Shown here one piece after another: positions 12,244 to 25,390 of a stretch of 64,000 nucleotides of DNA; position 1 is the first letter of the stretch; the number at the start of each line of letters is the position of its first letter. The DNA is taken from NCBI RefSeq assembly GCF_964340395.1, contig NC_135549.1:28537595-28601594 (forward strand), read 5' to 3'. A model generated the notes under the pieces. It was not told where the DNA came from and made no database searches. It saw only the letters and a list, made by a program, of their open reading frames with translations. Source of the stretch: Glandiceps talaboti. Lineage: Eukaryota > Hemichordata > Enteropneusta > Spengelidae. Position numbers and translations under genes: made by a program.

Positions 12244-14649
12244 AGCCAGCCAGCCAGATACATAGAGATAGAGATAGGCAGAGACAGACAAACAGACACT
12301 TAGTCAGACATGTGCTTGTGTCCATGAATGCATGTACATTCGTATATTTCTTATTGAATTGAAATCCACTAAAAAAAACTGTTCTGCAGAGAGGCGTAGT
12401 CTTTTGACCAATCCTTACATTCACAATATGATAATTTTCTCCATAGGTATGTGGAAGATTTCTGTAAGAAGTACCCAATGAATATCCGCTACAATACAAA
12501 TATCAAAAACGTGCACAGAGACGACTCAAATCTTGCCGGGGCTTCCAAATCCAAGTTCACCTTGACAGATGACAAAGGAAGCAAGTTCACCTGTCGAGTA
12601 CTCCTTGTGGCCACAGGACCAGCTGCTCCAAACGACCCAGAAATTCCTGGCATTGAACTTGTTGATACATACGCCACTCACAGTTTGAATGTCGACGACT
12701 ACAAAAACAAGAAAGTCTGTATCCTTGGAGGTGGTAACAGTGCTTTTGAAGTGAGTATATAATATTTACAAGTTGATATAAAGAGCGCCACCAGGAGTTC
12801 TATAATTCCGTGACTTTTGTTTTTCCTGTAACTTGCCCCGATTTCTGGCTCGATTACAGAACTTTATAGTGTTTACCTCTGGTTCTCTTTTACCAGGTTG
12901 CCGACCACATCGCAGGTTCTGCTGGTCTTATCCACATGTTTAACAGACACGCAGTCAAGTTTGCATGGGACACCCATTTTGTTGGTCATCTTCGCGCAGT
13001 TAACAATTCAATCCTGGACATGTACCATTTAAAATCCCTTCACGCCTTACGTAAATGTGATGCTACTCGGGTCTGGAAGACAGAAGATGGCAAATTCAGC
13101 ATTGAATACGACATGCATTTGCCAAACTGGGACCCACCAGGCACTGGTCGCTTTGTTACCAATGGTTACGACAAGATCATCTCATGTACCGGATGGAAAT
13201 TCCTCAACATTGATCTCTTTGACGAGTCCTGCAAACCAGGTAGGATTACACGTTATCACCATGGATACAAACAAATGCACTAGCTCTCATTCACTCGTAC
13301 TATGCAAATATGCCTAATTTACATTTTGTATCAAAGTCGTGTTTATTTCTAGTGAAATGTATCCCCAAAAGTTCGACATTTGATTTATTGCCCTTTATAG
13401 GCGAATCTGTGTTTAAAACAAATGTGGAAGTTACTACCAGTGACGTCAGATGTGAATTACAATAAAGGAACTGAAATAGACTCATTGTATTGTGGAAACA
13501 TTTTTTACATTTCTTCATATTTTTAAGTGAATGGACGAATTCTGTTTCAAGAATTAGTCTCTAACTGGCACATATTTTTCCACTAAAAGCAATGTGCAAA
13601 ATACAAATACAGAATCATGTATGGTACAATTCATCTCAGTCTATTTGATTGTTCTATTAATTATTTTAATGAACACCGCAAAGTTTCAGACTGTGTCCCT
13701 TTAATGAACACCGCAAAATTACAGACTGTGGCCCTTTAACGTCCCATTACATGTCTTTACAGATACACACTGTGATGGCAAATACCCTGTACTCGACGAG
13801 GAATGGCAGACAACAGTGAGGGACATGTATTTCATTGGTACACCAATGCAGTCACGTGACAGAAGAGCAGCGTCTGGGTTCATTCATGGGTTTCGCTACA
13901 ACGTCCGAAGTCTGTCTCACATGTTACAACAAAAGTACGACAATAAGGAACTCCCAACCAAAGTGTTCAGTCCCATAGATCAGGAGGAAATCAGCAAATG
14001 GGTAGTCAGTAAGTACGATCAATACTATTCATATACGGGGTACTGTTTAACCTTTCATTGTGACCTGCCTACGTAGTTGGTCTGTAACGCTGCTGCACTC
14101 GTTCCAATTTTACCCAGAGAACAAGTGCATTAGACCCACACATCCAACGACCTAGACATGTTACTGTGATAGTGAGTATGACATGAATTCTTACTTAAAG
14201 TAATCACATGGATGAGGCCGGACTGGGTATTTATTTTGGATTTTTAATTAAACAATTTTATCATAGTTTCCTACTTTACAAATCAATGTGGAAAAACATA
14301 TACCAAGTCCCTGTTGGTAACTCAATAAAGTGGAATTAAAGATTAATAAATGTGTAAAATTGTTTTATATAAATTAATTTATCCAAAATAAATACCCAAT
14401 CCTCCTTCACGTGCTACTTTTAACTATTATTTGTTTTGTACACGCTGTCTGAATACTTACCAATTAATTTCAAAGTTTCAATCGTTATCCAAGTATTATA
14501 CAACTGTACCAAGAATAAAAAGAGCGAAGGAAAGCGTGTATTTTTCTTGAAACAGAAATATTACTAGACCGCATCACTGTTTCACCGTTTCCTTTTATAA
14601 TCGCACAAGTGTATTTCAATAGTTTTCATGTCCGTTCTCACAACAGTAT

Positions 14650-14725
<76 letters not shown>

Positions 14726-16258
14726 TCTTTTTTGGGGTGGCGAGGCTGTGTGCTTGTTATATAATTTTAGTAGTTTAGCATATCTGTTTTGCTGTTGTTT
14801 ATATATATTTTATTTATTTCCCACAGAGCATGTTAGTGTTGTGTCAGCTCTTTACCAACTCGGACAGGGTTTCCTTTGTGATGTCATGCTTGTAGATGTC
14901 GATGAGGGCGTTAAGCCCAGTGAAGACAAACCAACCCCAGGCAAAGTGACGTACATCCGAGAGCTGCCGCAAGACTGGATCAGACTACAGCCATGGTTCC
15001 TGAAGGCAAAACTCGCCATACTCATTAGTATTGAAGACACAATTGCCAAGTAAGTGATTTCAAAGTTTAATACAATCAATAGACTACACATCATATCAAT
15101 AGACAGACAGACAGACAGACAGTCATAGTCACATACATACATAGTCACATACATACATACATACATACATACATACATACATACATACATACATACATAC
15201 ATACATACATACATACATACATACATACATACATACATACATACATACATACAAACAAACAAACAAACAAACAAACAAACACACACACACACACACATAC
15301 ATACATACATACATACATACATACATACATACATACACGTACATACATACATACATACATACATACAAAAACACATTCTCTCAAAGATATGAAGTTGATA
15401 CTTCTATCGATACAAAGTAACTCGATAAAATTAAATTGGTTTTACCGACCATGAAATTAGACGGGCTGATTATTTAGTAATTAACTCCTTGCTCTCTCTC
15501 TCTTTCAACTGACAGATATCCCCAACTGAAAGCCACTGAGTTCTTCACACCTGGTGACGCCAATGTCAGTAACTGTAAGTGTTCACCATTCCCACAAGCT
15601 GTTTTCAGAGTGTTCAAGGAAGGCAAACAAGTGGACGACCTTTTCATTGGTGGTTCACTGGTAGTCCGTGCAGACACCAGAAACTTTGACGGTGACACCA
15701 ACCCAGAGAGATACATCAACAAAGTCAAGAATCTCTTACATCGTAATGTAAGTTATCTTTACAAACATTGCTTTACAAGTTATGTATTGAAAAGAATGTA
15801 ACCCTCCCAATTTATAAAATATATAGTGAAAATATACACAATACTAGTTTTTTGACGGGAGTTGAGATTAACAGTATTGATGAAGTGTTGCAACCTTTTT
15901 GTACAACGTTTTTTCGGAGGCTGCGAGTGATAAATTAAATTCAAACCCCTACGGACTAAAGTTTGATTCAGATGTCAACTTTGATATTAAAATCCTATTA
16001 CATGTACTGAGTGCACCATAAAACGTTCTCGACTAAACTCGATTTTCCTTTTTAACTGTTCCCTTCTAGGCTGGCATTGGAAAGGGAGGATTCTATGAAC
16101 AACTGTTTACTCCTGATGTGTGGCCCAAAGTCTACACACCGTGGACCCAGGAAGAAATTGAGGCACAAAAGAAATCCGAACTTGCCAAAGCAAGCAAGAA
16201 ATATGAGTGCAGTATGTCTGTGTTGAGGTTCGAAGGGGTGGATATCGCGGATATGTAA
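11413..16258 (+). CDS. FOXRED2: FOXRED2-like FAD-dependent oxidoreductase, eight coding exons
   Basis: Exons: 11413-11428, 11768-12065, 12447-12750, 12897-13239, 13763-14008, 14827-15049, 15516-15747 and 16070-16258. All introns are GT-AG, and the 1,851 coding bases stay in one frame (616 residues; vertebrate FOXRED2/ERFAD is about 680). FAD-binding GGGISG is at residues 13-18, the ATG motif (LLVATGPAAP) at about 160-162, a second nucleotide-binding GGGNSA at about 199-204, and CTGW at about 303-306. ISINKKYN, FNLRHDWNSL and ASGFIHGFRYNVR are hallmarks of the FOXRED2 branch of flavin monooxygenase-like proteins. The start ATG sits in ACCATGG and is fixed by the one-base-overhang first exon. 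Known FOXRED2 is an ER-lumenal flavoprotein linked to ERAD. This protein begins directly with the FAD domain, has no signal peptide and ends in GVDIADM without a KDEL-like tail, so it may be cytosolic or have another first exon. AATAAA at 16857 could be its polyadenylation signal. Confidence 0.9.
12145..12240. repeat. (GA)n microsatellite in intron 2 of the FOXRED2-like gene
   Basis: About 95 bp of near-pure GA, followed by short GCCA and GAGATA repeats, lie inside intron 12066-12446. Reading frames across it are artefacts. Confidence 0.95.
13671..13739. repeat. tandem duplication of about 36 bp in intron 4
   Basis: TTTAATGAACACCGCAAA is repeated, followed each time by a variant of TTACAGACTGTGGCCC. 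It lies just upstream of the acceptor of exon 5 (13763). Confidence 0.7.
14195..14423. mobile_element. MITE with TTAA ends, copy 1 (in intron 5)
   Basis: It begins TTAAAGTAATCACATGGATG and ends, as reverse complement, TTAAAAGTAGCACGTG. Both ends are followed inward by the same GGGTATTTATTTTGGAT block. Similar elements lie at 21651-21991 and 53531-53853. TTAA at both outer ends suggests a TTAA target duplication, as in piggyBac-type elements. It is non-coding. Confidence 0.75.
14648..14724. repeat. (TTTA)n microsatellite in intron 5
   Basis: About 19 TTTA units, 100 bp upstream of exon 6. Confidence 0.95.
15101..15366. repeat. (ACAG)/(ACAT)n/(ACAA)n microsatellite in intron 6
   Basis: About 265 bp of tetranucleotides, mainly ACAT, with an ACAA and AC interlude at 15253-15297. 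The Cys-Met-Tyr-Val frames on the minus strand are repeat artefacts. Confidence 0.95.
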
Positions 16259-16894
16259 ATATGAACAGAACTTTGACCCCGGGTCTTAAAAGAACTAGAC
16301 AGCTCGTATGGGAGACCATGTCCCCTCGCCTCATCATTATCATCAAGACATTACGCTGAAATGACTGTTAAAACAGTCGAATGACAGAACAGCGCACGGT
16401 AGATTTAATACATACATACATTCAGTGTTATTATTACATTTATAGCAACAAACAGCAGACATAAACTTGAAATGCTTGAATATTGAAAACATCCAAAACA
16501 AATTACAACTTAGTCTGTCACTCAAAAGGTCAACGACCTCTGAACTCTGACTCATGACATTGTCCTGAATAAGGCTTCGAACATCTTTCACTGCACCAAA
16601 ACTTAAACTAAATGCTGCAGTTTGAATTGTTTCTTGCAATGTGAACACTAATGTCTGTCTTAGAAGTAATATGATCCAAATGTTCAAATTTAAAAATACT
16701 TCCTAAAATTCCAAGGGTGGGTTATTTTTTTAGTACTATTTTCTCGGCTAGTAATTCAATGAGTTCGAGGATTTCAGAGAAAAGTAAAGTTCACACGTAA
16801 TAATGTAAGTGTACCCGGTCCGTAGTTTGTATTATAATAGTGTCTTTCTTTATGCAATAAAGAAATATTTGGACTTGAGTAAAGGGTATTTCAG
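16259..16894 (+). other. probable 3' UTR of the FOXRED2-like gene
   Basis: No coding frame is convincing. AATAAA at 16857-16862 is the first good polyadenylation signal after the stop at 16256. The exact cleavage site cannot be read from sequence. Confidence 0.4.
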
Positions 16895-16897
16895 TTT

Positions 16898-16956
16898 CTT
16901 TGCTTGTTTGTTTGTTTGTTTGTTTGTTTGCTTGTTTGTTTGTTTGTTTGTTTGTT

Positions 16957-17009
<53 letters not shown>

Positions 17010-17044
17010 ATTTGTTTGTTTGTTTGTTTGTTTGTTTGTTTGTT

Positions 17045-17088
<44 letters not shown>

Positions 17089-17093
17089 CGTCC

Positions 17094-17159
<66 letters not shown>

Positions 17160-17203
17160 TTGTTTGTTTGTTTGTTTGTTTGTTTGTTTGTTTGTTTGTT
17201 TGT
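16898..17203. repeat. (TTTG)n/(TCTG)n microsatellite
   Basis: About 300 bp alternating between blocks of TTTG and TCTG, with a short TCCG variant at 17082-17094. It is open in several frames on both strands only because the repeats lack stops. Confidence 0.95.
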
Positions 17204-19127
17204 GTGAGTGCTGGCATGATGATCGCAAATTTATCTTTAGGTTACATTTAGACCTAAATCTTACCATAAGATGATGATATCCATCGACGATGACAATTAC
17301 AAGCCGTATACGCAGAATACAAGAGCAGTATGTATTTGATGAGTATTTACACTCTATGGTCTTTGGAGTGGTGTAAGTGAATTAGCCAACGTGACGAGGA
17401 AATAGTTGGAAATGACTTACATTCAGAGGAGGGTGACAGGTTGTACTTCCCTCTCCAACCAGGATATGACGCCCCACTCCCCTCCCACCCCGATTCTTTC
17501 TTCCGTCAAACAAGTGATTTGATAGTCTTCTTTCTTTCAAACACCACTCCCACCTGCCAAAGAGCTCCCAACTTGACTCTCATCGAATTTTTTCGACAGT
17601 AAATGTAAGTTGCCCTCAATGCTAATATTATTATATCGTGCTCCTCTTTATTCAAAGTTCCTCTTCATTTTGAAATTAGGAATTGTTCCCCTCGCAATAC
17701 AGAATAGCAATCTACAATTATATAGTTAGTAACACGGGAATGGGCAATTGAAAATATACAGTTCTACTGAAAATGTGTATCCGAACAGCTTTAGGGATGA
17801 AAAGATTCACTGGTTGCGTCCACAGGAAGAAAATGGTGTAACCAATATATAAGATGGTTTCCTTCCGATTTCCAAAAATGTTTTTCCCCTTCTTATTTTT
17901 ACACTAGTTATACCAGCAATTTCGAGTTTTCACTATAATGATTCCTGATTGAAAAAAAAACATGTTCAGCAGTGTGAATATCCTGCAAGCATTTTAAGAT
18001 CATGTAGATGGACTTTAGATAATCAACCACCATGACAAGGGCGACCTCAACGACTGAAGTTGGTTCTAGAGTTCATGTTGGTCATCGGCCCAACGAGATT
18101 CATTTTGTCCATACATATATATATTCCCCTCCGTCTGTAGTTTGTTTGGTCTGAGGAGTAGGCGGTGATCAGGACCCGTTACCGAGGCCACTTTTTCCTA
18201 CAGAGATGGAAAACAATCATTGTTGTTTTCCATTATTTTCTGTGTTTAAACAAAAGTGATGGTCAGAAACGTGTTCTAAGGATAAACGTCGTCTTTATCG
18301 AAATTTCAAGCTTATACGTTTATACGTGAAGACTACATGACTTTGATATATGGATATAAAACTTCGTTGGACGTTAACAAGTTTGAGATGCTCTGGCCTG
18401 GAAATTGAGAAAGGCAGGTCACTGGGCATCGATTTTGAAGACAAAATTTGTATGTAAACAGATGTTGAGGTCGAATTTCATTTCATTTCAGTTTGCCCCC
18501 CCCCCCTCCCCGTACCACAATCTAAGGGAAAAAACTAACCGAAGTGGTCGTACAGACAACCTACTATAGAAAAATTGTATGCGCTCATGTCATGTGATAA
18601 TAATTTTGTAATAATCAACTTGGCAATTTTTGTGTACAAATCTTCCAAGTTACGAAAGAAATGTATTTAATTGTTTAGTTGTTTCATTCATTTATGTAAA
18701 AAAAAAATTTTACTTTTCTCGCTGTATATTGTAACCATTATCTTTCTTTTGCTCGTTTCAGCCAATCATGAAATTGTGTTCGTATAGCCAGGGAAATTCC
18801 AATAATTTTGTCAGATAGTAGTAGTCTAAGGTCCGCAACCAGAGCCAATAATAAGATATACATGTTGTAGGAGGGCAGGTAGATGAGCTGGGGCGGAATG
18901 ACACGACTATATATCTTACAGTCTACGTATCAGGCAATTAAAGACGTCGGTTGTCAGGGGCAACATAATGATGAACTTCTTGATAAGAGAATTATTATTT
19001 TAGGATATGTTCATTTTTATATGGCAGGAAAATTGGTGTGACGTACTTATATATCTTTCATTGTAAATGACGTAGGGAAATGTATACATTAAAATCGTGT
19101 CGTCTGAAACAAAAATGAGTCACTAAT
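17204..19127. other. intergenic, no gene seen
   Basis: AT-rich sequence with a C-run near 18495. There are no exons, RNA genes or recognised elements. Confidence 0.4.
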
Positions 19128-19455
19128 ATTGCTACATTTAATACTAATATTGCTGCATTTAATAATTTGTTTGCTACATGTTGTCAGTTGGTTGCCACAT
19201 TTTATCATTTGGTTGCTACATTTTATCAGTTGGTTGCTACATTGTATCAGGTGGTTGCTACAATTTATCAGTTGGTTGCTACATTTAATCAGTTGTTTGC
19301 TACATTGTATCAGTTGGTTGCTAAATTTCATCAATTGTTTGCTACATTTTATCAATTGTTTGCTACATGTCAGTTTTTTGTCACACTTTATCAGTTGGTT
19401 GCTACATTTTATCAGTGGTTTACTACATTTCACCAGTTGTTTGCCACATTTTATG
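19128..19455. repeat. 21-bp minisatellite
   Basis: About 15 diverged copies of a 21-bp unit close to TTGCTACATTTTATCAGTTG plus one G. Because 21 is a multiple of three, frames stay open on both strands (a repeated Leu-rich or Cys-Ser-Asn-Gln-Leu pattern). Repeat decay shows no codon bias, so I do not regard them as genes. Confidence 0.9.
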
Positions 19456-20010
19456 GTTTGTCAATTCAATGTGACTAACATTGCTACATATTTTCTTTGT
19501 GTTAAATATGATGATTAACTTAACAGAAAAAAACGTCAAATCATTTATTACAGCATTATTCATTAAGATAATGGTTTCTCACGCAAACAAAAATGTATGT
19601 GGGGGAAGAAGTGTGCACCAATGCTTAGCTTTTTGTCGAAACTGACAATGAAACGATCAATAATCTGATATTCAGTTGATGGAGTATCGATATGAATATT
19701 TATGTGCTAGTAAGTCGACTCTTTAATTTCAAGTGACATATTTTCAATTGTATATTTTGTGTAGGTTGTCTATGAATAAAATGAGTCGTCAAAAACAAGT
19801 ACTTTACTGACAAGCATTTATTACTTCACGCTGCTTTAACCTTACATAAGTATAATAAAAACTATATTTAAAAAATTAACAGCACTGCGGTGATCATTTA
19901 ATTACGCCATTCATATAAAGTATCTTACAGGCGTGTAAGAATTCAACAGTCAAATCTAAAACAGGTTGATAAAATTCAATACTTTGTAATTCAAAATTTA
20001 CCAAGATTTG
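19456..20010. other. intergenic, no gene seen
   Basis: Plain AT-rich sequence between two tandem arrays. Confidence 0.4.
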
Positions 20011-20011
20011 A

Positions 20012-20382
<371 letters not shown>

Positions 20383-20953
20383 TAGGGAATCACATAGAAA
20401 ACCAATTCTGAGACTATAATGCTGCCGTCAACCAGAAAATAAGAATCGCACTTGACAGGAAATTTTTCAAAAGACATCAAAATAGTTACCATGGAGACAA
20501 ATAGGGAGTTTGGAAACTTCGGTCCTCAGATTAAAATGTAACGATTTCCAAAATAGCAATTTGACATAGCAATGAATTAGCGAATGTAACGATGTGCAGT
20601 TAGACATTAGTAAATTCAAAACTGGTGGCGCTCTTCACATCTCTCGAACGCCGGCTGAATGATGGCATGGCAGTATAATGATATTATAGCACATCACCTA
20701 GACAACGAGTGTATCGCTACGATGACGCCATTTCATCTGCAAAGAATGTAGAAAGAAAATCGGGGGATTTTAAATGTTGTTTATGTGAGATACACATGTA
20801 TGTTATTTATTCATGTACGTTTGTTTTATCTAAAAAAGTACTTGGTCAGTGCTCTTAGTGGTCTGAGGTCAGTCAGACTGAAATTTGGTGAGATATTTCT
20901 AGAAATGTTATTCTGCAGATTTTGTTTAAACAGTTCGTTGACAAAATTGGCTC
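20383..20953. other. intergenic, no gene seen
   Basis: Single-copy sequence without a recognisable exon. A GTGGTCTGAGGTCAGTCAGACT patch near 20858 resembles the hairpin ends seen near 2600 and 10000. Confidence 0.35.
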
Positions 20954-21590
20954 TAGCAACCATGACCACGTCCTGAGCAACAACCAAATGCATGTATATT
21001 TGGTATACCTGGTAGGCAAGTGCATTCAAAAAATGTCTGCGAATATCCCTGGCAACCATGATCACGCCCAAAGCAACAGCCAAACGATGGTGAATTTCAC
21101 AGATACCAACAGAGAACAGTGAACAAACGTTCAAAATGTGTATGCAAATATGCCTAGCAACAAGATCACGCCCATAGAAATAACCAAATGATCGTATATA
21201 TTGCAAAGATAACATCAGAGATTAACAGACAAGTGAATGAACATCTAAAAATGTATGTGACTGTGCCTAGCAACGACACCACGCCCATAGCATCACCTGA
21301 ATGGTCATGTATTTTGCGACGACAACGGATTAATAGACAAATGACTATTCAAAAATGTATGCAAATATACCTAGTAACAAAACCACGCCATTAGCAACAA
21401 CCATAAATTATGATGATGTATATTGCAAAGATAACATCGAGTATTCATAGACAAGTGAACGAACATTCAGAAAATGAATGCAAATATGTCTAGCAACATG
21501 ACCACGCCCATAGCAACAGTCAAATGACCGTGCATATTGCAAAGATAACTACAGGGCTGGATAGACAACAGAATAATCATTCATCAAATG
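20954..21590. repeat. tandem repeat of about 105 bp, six diverged copies
   Basis: Each copy carries TAGCAAC (20954, 21155, 21268, 21491) or a close variant (21050, 21372), spaced 96-119 bp apart. It is followed by CCACGCCC-like sequence and, in most copies, preceded by ATGCAAATAT. No protein is encoded. Confidence 0.8.
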
Positions 21591-21650
21591 AAAACCTATA
21601 TCTGGATAAACATTTTTTTTTTCAAACTGTACAGTTCTGTTACAACAACA

Positions 21651-21991
21651 TTAAAGTGGCCACAAATGGATGAGAAATGGGTATTTATTTATTTTTTATT
21701 TAGATTTCAATGAATAAAAAATATTACTAAGTTTGTAACCTCGGAAAAAAATTATAAAACACATAGTTTAAGTACTTGCTTGTCGTAACATGTAACAACT
21801 TGAATTGTGTTTACTTTGTGTACTAGTAATTCAAGTACGTATAGTAGACATTATCACACATTTTCAATTTGTTGAGTTACAAAAACGGATTTGGGCAATG
21901 TTATTTCATTTTTTACTAGGAAAATATAGTAAAGTTGTTTTTGTCATTTAAAATTCCATTACATTTTTTCACCCTTACACGGCCACTTTAA
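21651..21991. mobile_element. MITE with TTAA ends, copy 2
   Basis: It starts TTAAAGTGGCC and ends GGCCACTTTAA, a perfect 11-bp terminal inverted repeat that includes the TTAA. The inner block GGATGAGAAATGGGTATTTA matches the other family members. It is non-coding. Confidence 0.75.
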
Positions 21992-22021
21992 ACAACTTAG
22001 TAACTTATTGAAGGAACTTAC

Positions 22022-22644
22022 TCTCTTTTCACTCTGTTCATCCTGATGTCAGATATATCGTTTACTTTTCTCTTCTTCAATCTCAACAGTTCCCTTTTCG
22101 GCGTTTCAGCTGTTCTCCTGACCCTTTTGAACCTCTCCAGTGGTTTACCGTCTCCCTTCCAGGCCTTTTCCAGTCTTTTAACACGATTCAGTTTGGTCAT
22201 CTTGGCCTTATCACCACTACTACGCTTGTGCAACCCAGAACGCTCGAACTCAACATCTTCTGCCTCTCTCCGCACGCGTTTAACCCTCTGCAAAGATTTG
22301 GCGTCGTCGTCATCAACGTCTTTTTGCGATCGTGCTCTTTTAATCCGGTGCTCTCCAGTGTGTTTCCGTTCTGCTCTACGGTAGCGTTTCACCCGTTCCA
22401 ACGCTTGCGGACCTTCCTTTTCCTCTACCGTTGTGTCAATTCTTTTCATCCGGGACAATGCTTTCTCCAGTTTGTGTGTCATTGCCTTGGTTTCCTTGCG
22501 CACTCTTTTGATTCGTTTGTGGACTTCATCACCTGCGCCATCATCGTTGTCCTGTGTGTCACGTCTCACTCTTTTAATTCTCGTCAACTCCGGCAAGTCT
22601 TTCTCTTCGTCCTCGGCTATGATGCGTTTAACTCTATCTATTTC
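22022..22644 (-). CDS. internal exon encoding a basic protein with repeated R-x-K-R motifs
   Basis: The exon is bounded by an acceptor (TTGATAG, complement of 22645-22651) and a donor (GTAAGTT, complement of 22015-22021), and is open for 207 codons. The translation contains R-[VIMF]-K-R ten times, plus one R-L-K-K-R, every 12-33 residues, usually preceded by Leu and followed by V-R-R or another basic pair. Examples are LTRIKRVRRD, LERVKRYRR, LQRVKRVRRE and LERFKRVRR. The spacers are hydrophilic, rich in Asp, Glu and Lys, and not conserved with each other. R-x-K-R is the consensus for furin-type proprotein convertases, so a multi-site secreted precursor is one reading. A nuclear, highly charged repeat protein is the alternative. 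No signal peptide or other domain is visible because neighbouring exons were not found. I do not recognise the family. Confidence 0.7.
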
Positions 22645-22819
22645 CTATCAACAAAGCAAATAAGTCAACTATATCAACCAACGAACCAATCAAAATCAAT
22701 CAATTAGTCAGTCAATCAATCAATCAATCGATAGTCGTCTAGTTTTCGTTCCAAAGTAATTTCAGTCAATCTGTAATTATGTAATTATTAATATCATAAA
22801 CAATATAATCAAACTGTCC

Positions 22820-23240
<421 letters not shown>

Positions 23241-24269
23241 TGTTGATTTTGAAGCAAACGGGGTAACTCAAGTAATCACTTGTTATCAAACTATTTATAA
23301 AGAGCTTGGTGATGTAATGTTTCAATAAATGGGAAAGCCGAGTCCCAAGAGGAAGACAAGATGCAATAAAGGACAGCCATGCGCATATCATGTTGCCAAC
23401 CACTGTGATCAAATTACAAAAATAGGCCACTATTGACTTAGGATGGTATTATTATTACAACATTATTCAAATTAAAACTGATGAGTTATAATTTTTTAAT
23501 TATTAAAGCATAATTATTTCATATGATAACTGTTGCTCATCTATAGTCACAGTCAACAGGACACCATATACGTATTTCGATAAAAACAAATTGAAATGTT
23601 CATGCAGCATTTATGAAAAAAATGAGAAAAGTAATGCCGATTTTACTAGTATGGCGTATTGACTCATATTTCGAAGACAATAAAACCACATTCTAGAAAG
23701 CCAAAGCACAAATTTCTGCTGCTGTGCTCAACGAAATACGTTTTTGCTAGTGCCGTAAAGAGGCCTTTGGTTTTGTGCCGTAAAGAGGAGTGTGGTTTTG
23801 TACGACATGCATAACCAATGACGTATAACATGTAGATACGTGAAAAACGACCGGAATACAATTTCGCATATTTATTATTCATCTTATCTTGTGCTTGGTA
23901 TAATGTGAATAATGGGATGGGTTTTCCAAAAGAAAATATCAGTACCAAACAATAATTGGTTGTATATGTTGTTTCATCCAGCACTCTAGCAAATCTGTAC
24001 AAGATTAAAACTTGATGAGATATGGCTTTTTCTGATACCCGCATTTTCTCTGAAATGGGATCTAAACTTTAACTTACGTTGATTGTACTCTATATATATA
24101 GAAAAAACAACCTCTATAATTTATAACACGTATTTGTTGTGAGTATGTGATTATATATTAACTGTTAATGTTTCTAATTTCATTTCCTTGTTGTTTATTT
24201 TACCAATCTGTTTTTAGATCAACCTGGTGGCTCGAGATAACAATTCATAGATTCAATCTATTTACATTT
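23241..24269. other. intergenic, no gene seen
   Basis: It includes a 26-bp tandem duplication at 23752-23801 (GTGCCGTAAAGAGG twice). A long minus-strand frame at 23664-24044 shows no family resemblance. Confidence 0.4.
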
Positions 24270-24699
<430 letters not shown>

Positions 24700-24939
24700 T
24701 ATTCGAAATTGAAATCACGCGTTATTATTAACATAATGTTTGGTATTGTTTGGTACAGAGACTCGTAAAATACGATAGACTTGCAGTCTAGTGGCAATAG
24801 GTCAGATGATGCATACAATTAATTGATATTGAAATTGAACAAAAAATATGGGTTTTATTTCCCGGTCATTCTACGGCTAAACAAAATCTCCATTATTTTC
24901 TCAAATTGTTCATACTCCATGATTGAGCAGGTATTATTA

Positions 24940-25390
24940 TGTCATTCTTCAGAACCTAACCCTAACAATCGTGGCGGAAGGGTATTGTCATTACTCGTCT
25001 TCAACTCGTAGTGACAAGACCCCTTAGGCCACCCGTATTTTCCTTGAATAACGGACACAATATTGGAGAAACGTGTATATATATAATATAATTAGGCCTA
25101 TTCCCAATATTTTTTGTCGTTCCGACCCAGAGGAAAATTTGAATGAAGGTGATCTAATGACCTTGTAACTATGAATCAAGGATGAGTAGTGTGAAATCCC
25201 TTGGGGTATTTTCTGACTTAATGAAGAGAACTATACATTGGGGCAATAATATCGTTCTCTTCACTGAGTTAGAAAATATAGTGTAGTTATGCCTGCGCAA
25301 GCGTACTTTATGAAAATCTGTGGATTTTGAACGTTTTTTTTTTACTAAAATTTCGAGCACCACAGAAGCAGCGACATTGGTTTTCCTTCA
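24940..25390. repeat. dispersed hairpin-containing repeat, copy 1
   Basis: A hairpin built from AAGGGTATTGTCATTACTCG and its rough complement (CGTAGTGACAAGACCCCTT) is followed by TTTCGAGCACCACAGAAGCA near 25350. Both parts recur in the same order at 63155-63430. A second hairpin (GAAGAGAACTAT...CGTTCTCTTC) lies at 25224-25262. It is probably an old non-autonomous element. Confidence 0.5.

Noticed and set aside
20954-21590. CRISPR-like array
   Set aside because: Eukaryotic context, 105-bp diverged tandem units without constant short repeats separated by unique spacers.
22046-22707. Plus-strand frames across the R-x-K-R exon
   Set aside because: They are antisense shadows; the minus strand alone has matching acceptor and donor sites at its borders.
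24953-24968. Telomere-like CCTAACCCTAAC
   Set aside because: Fewer than two full units, no array.
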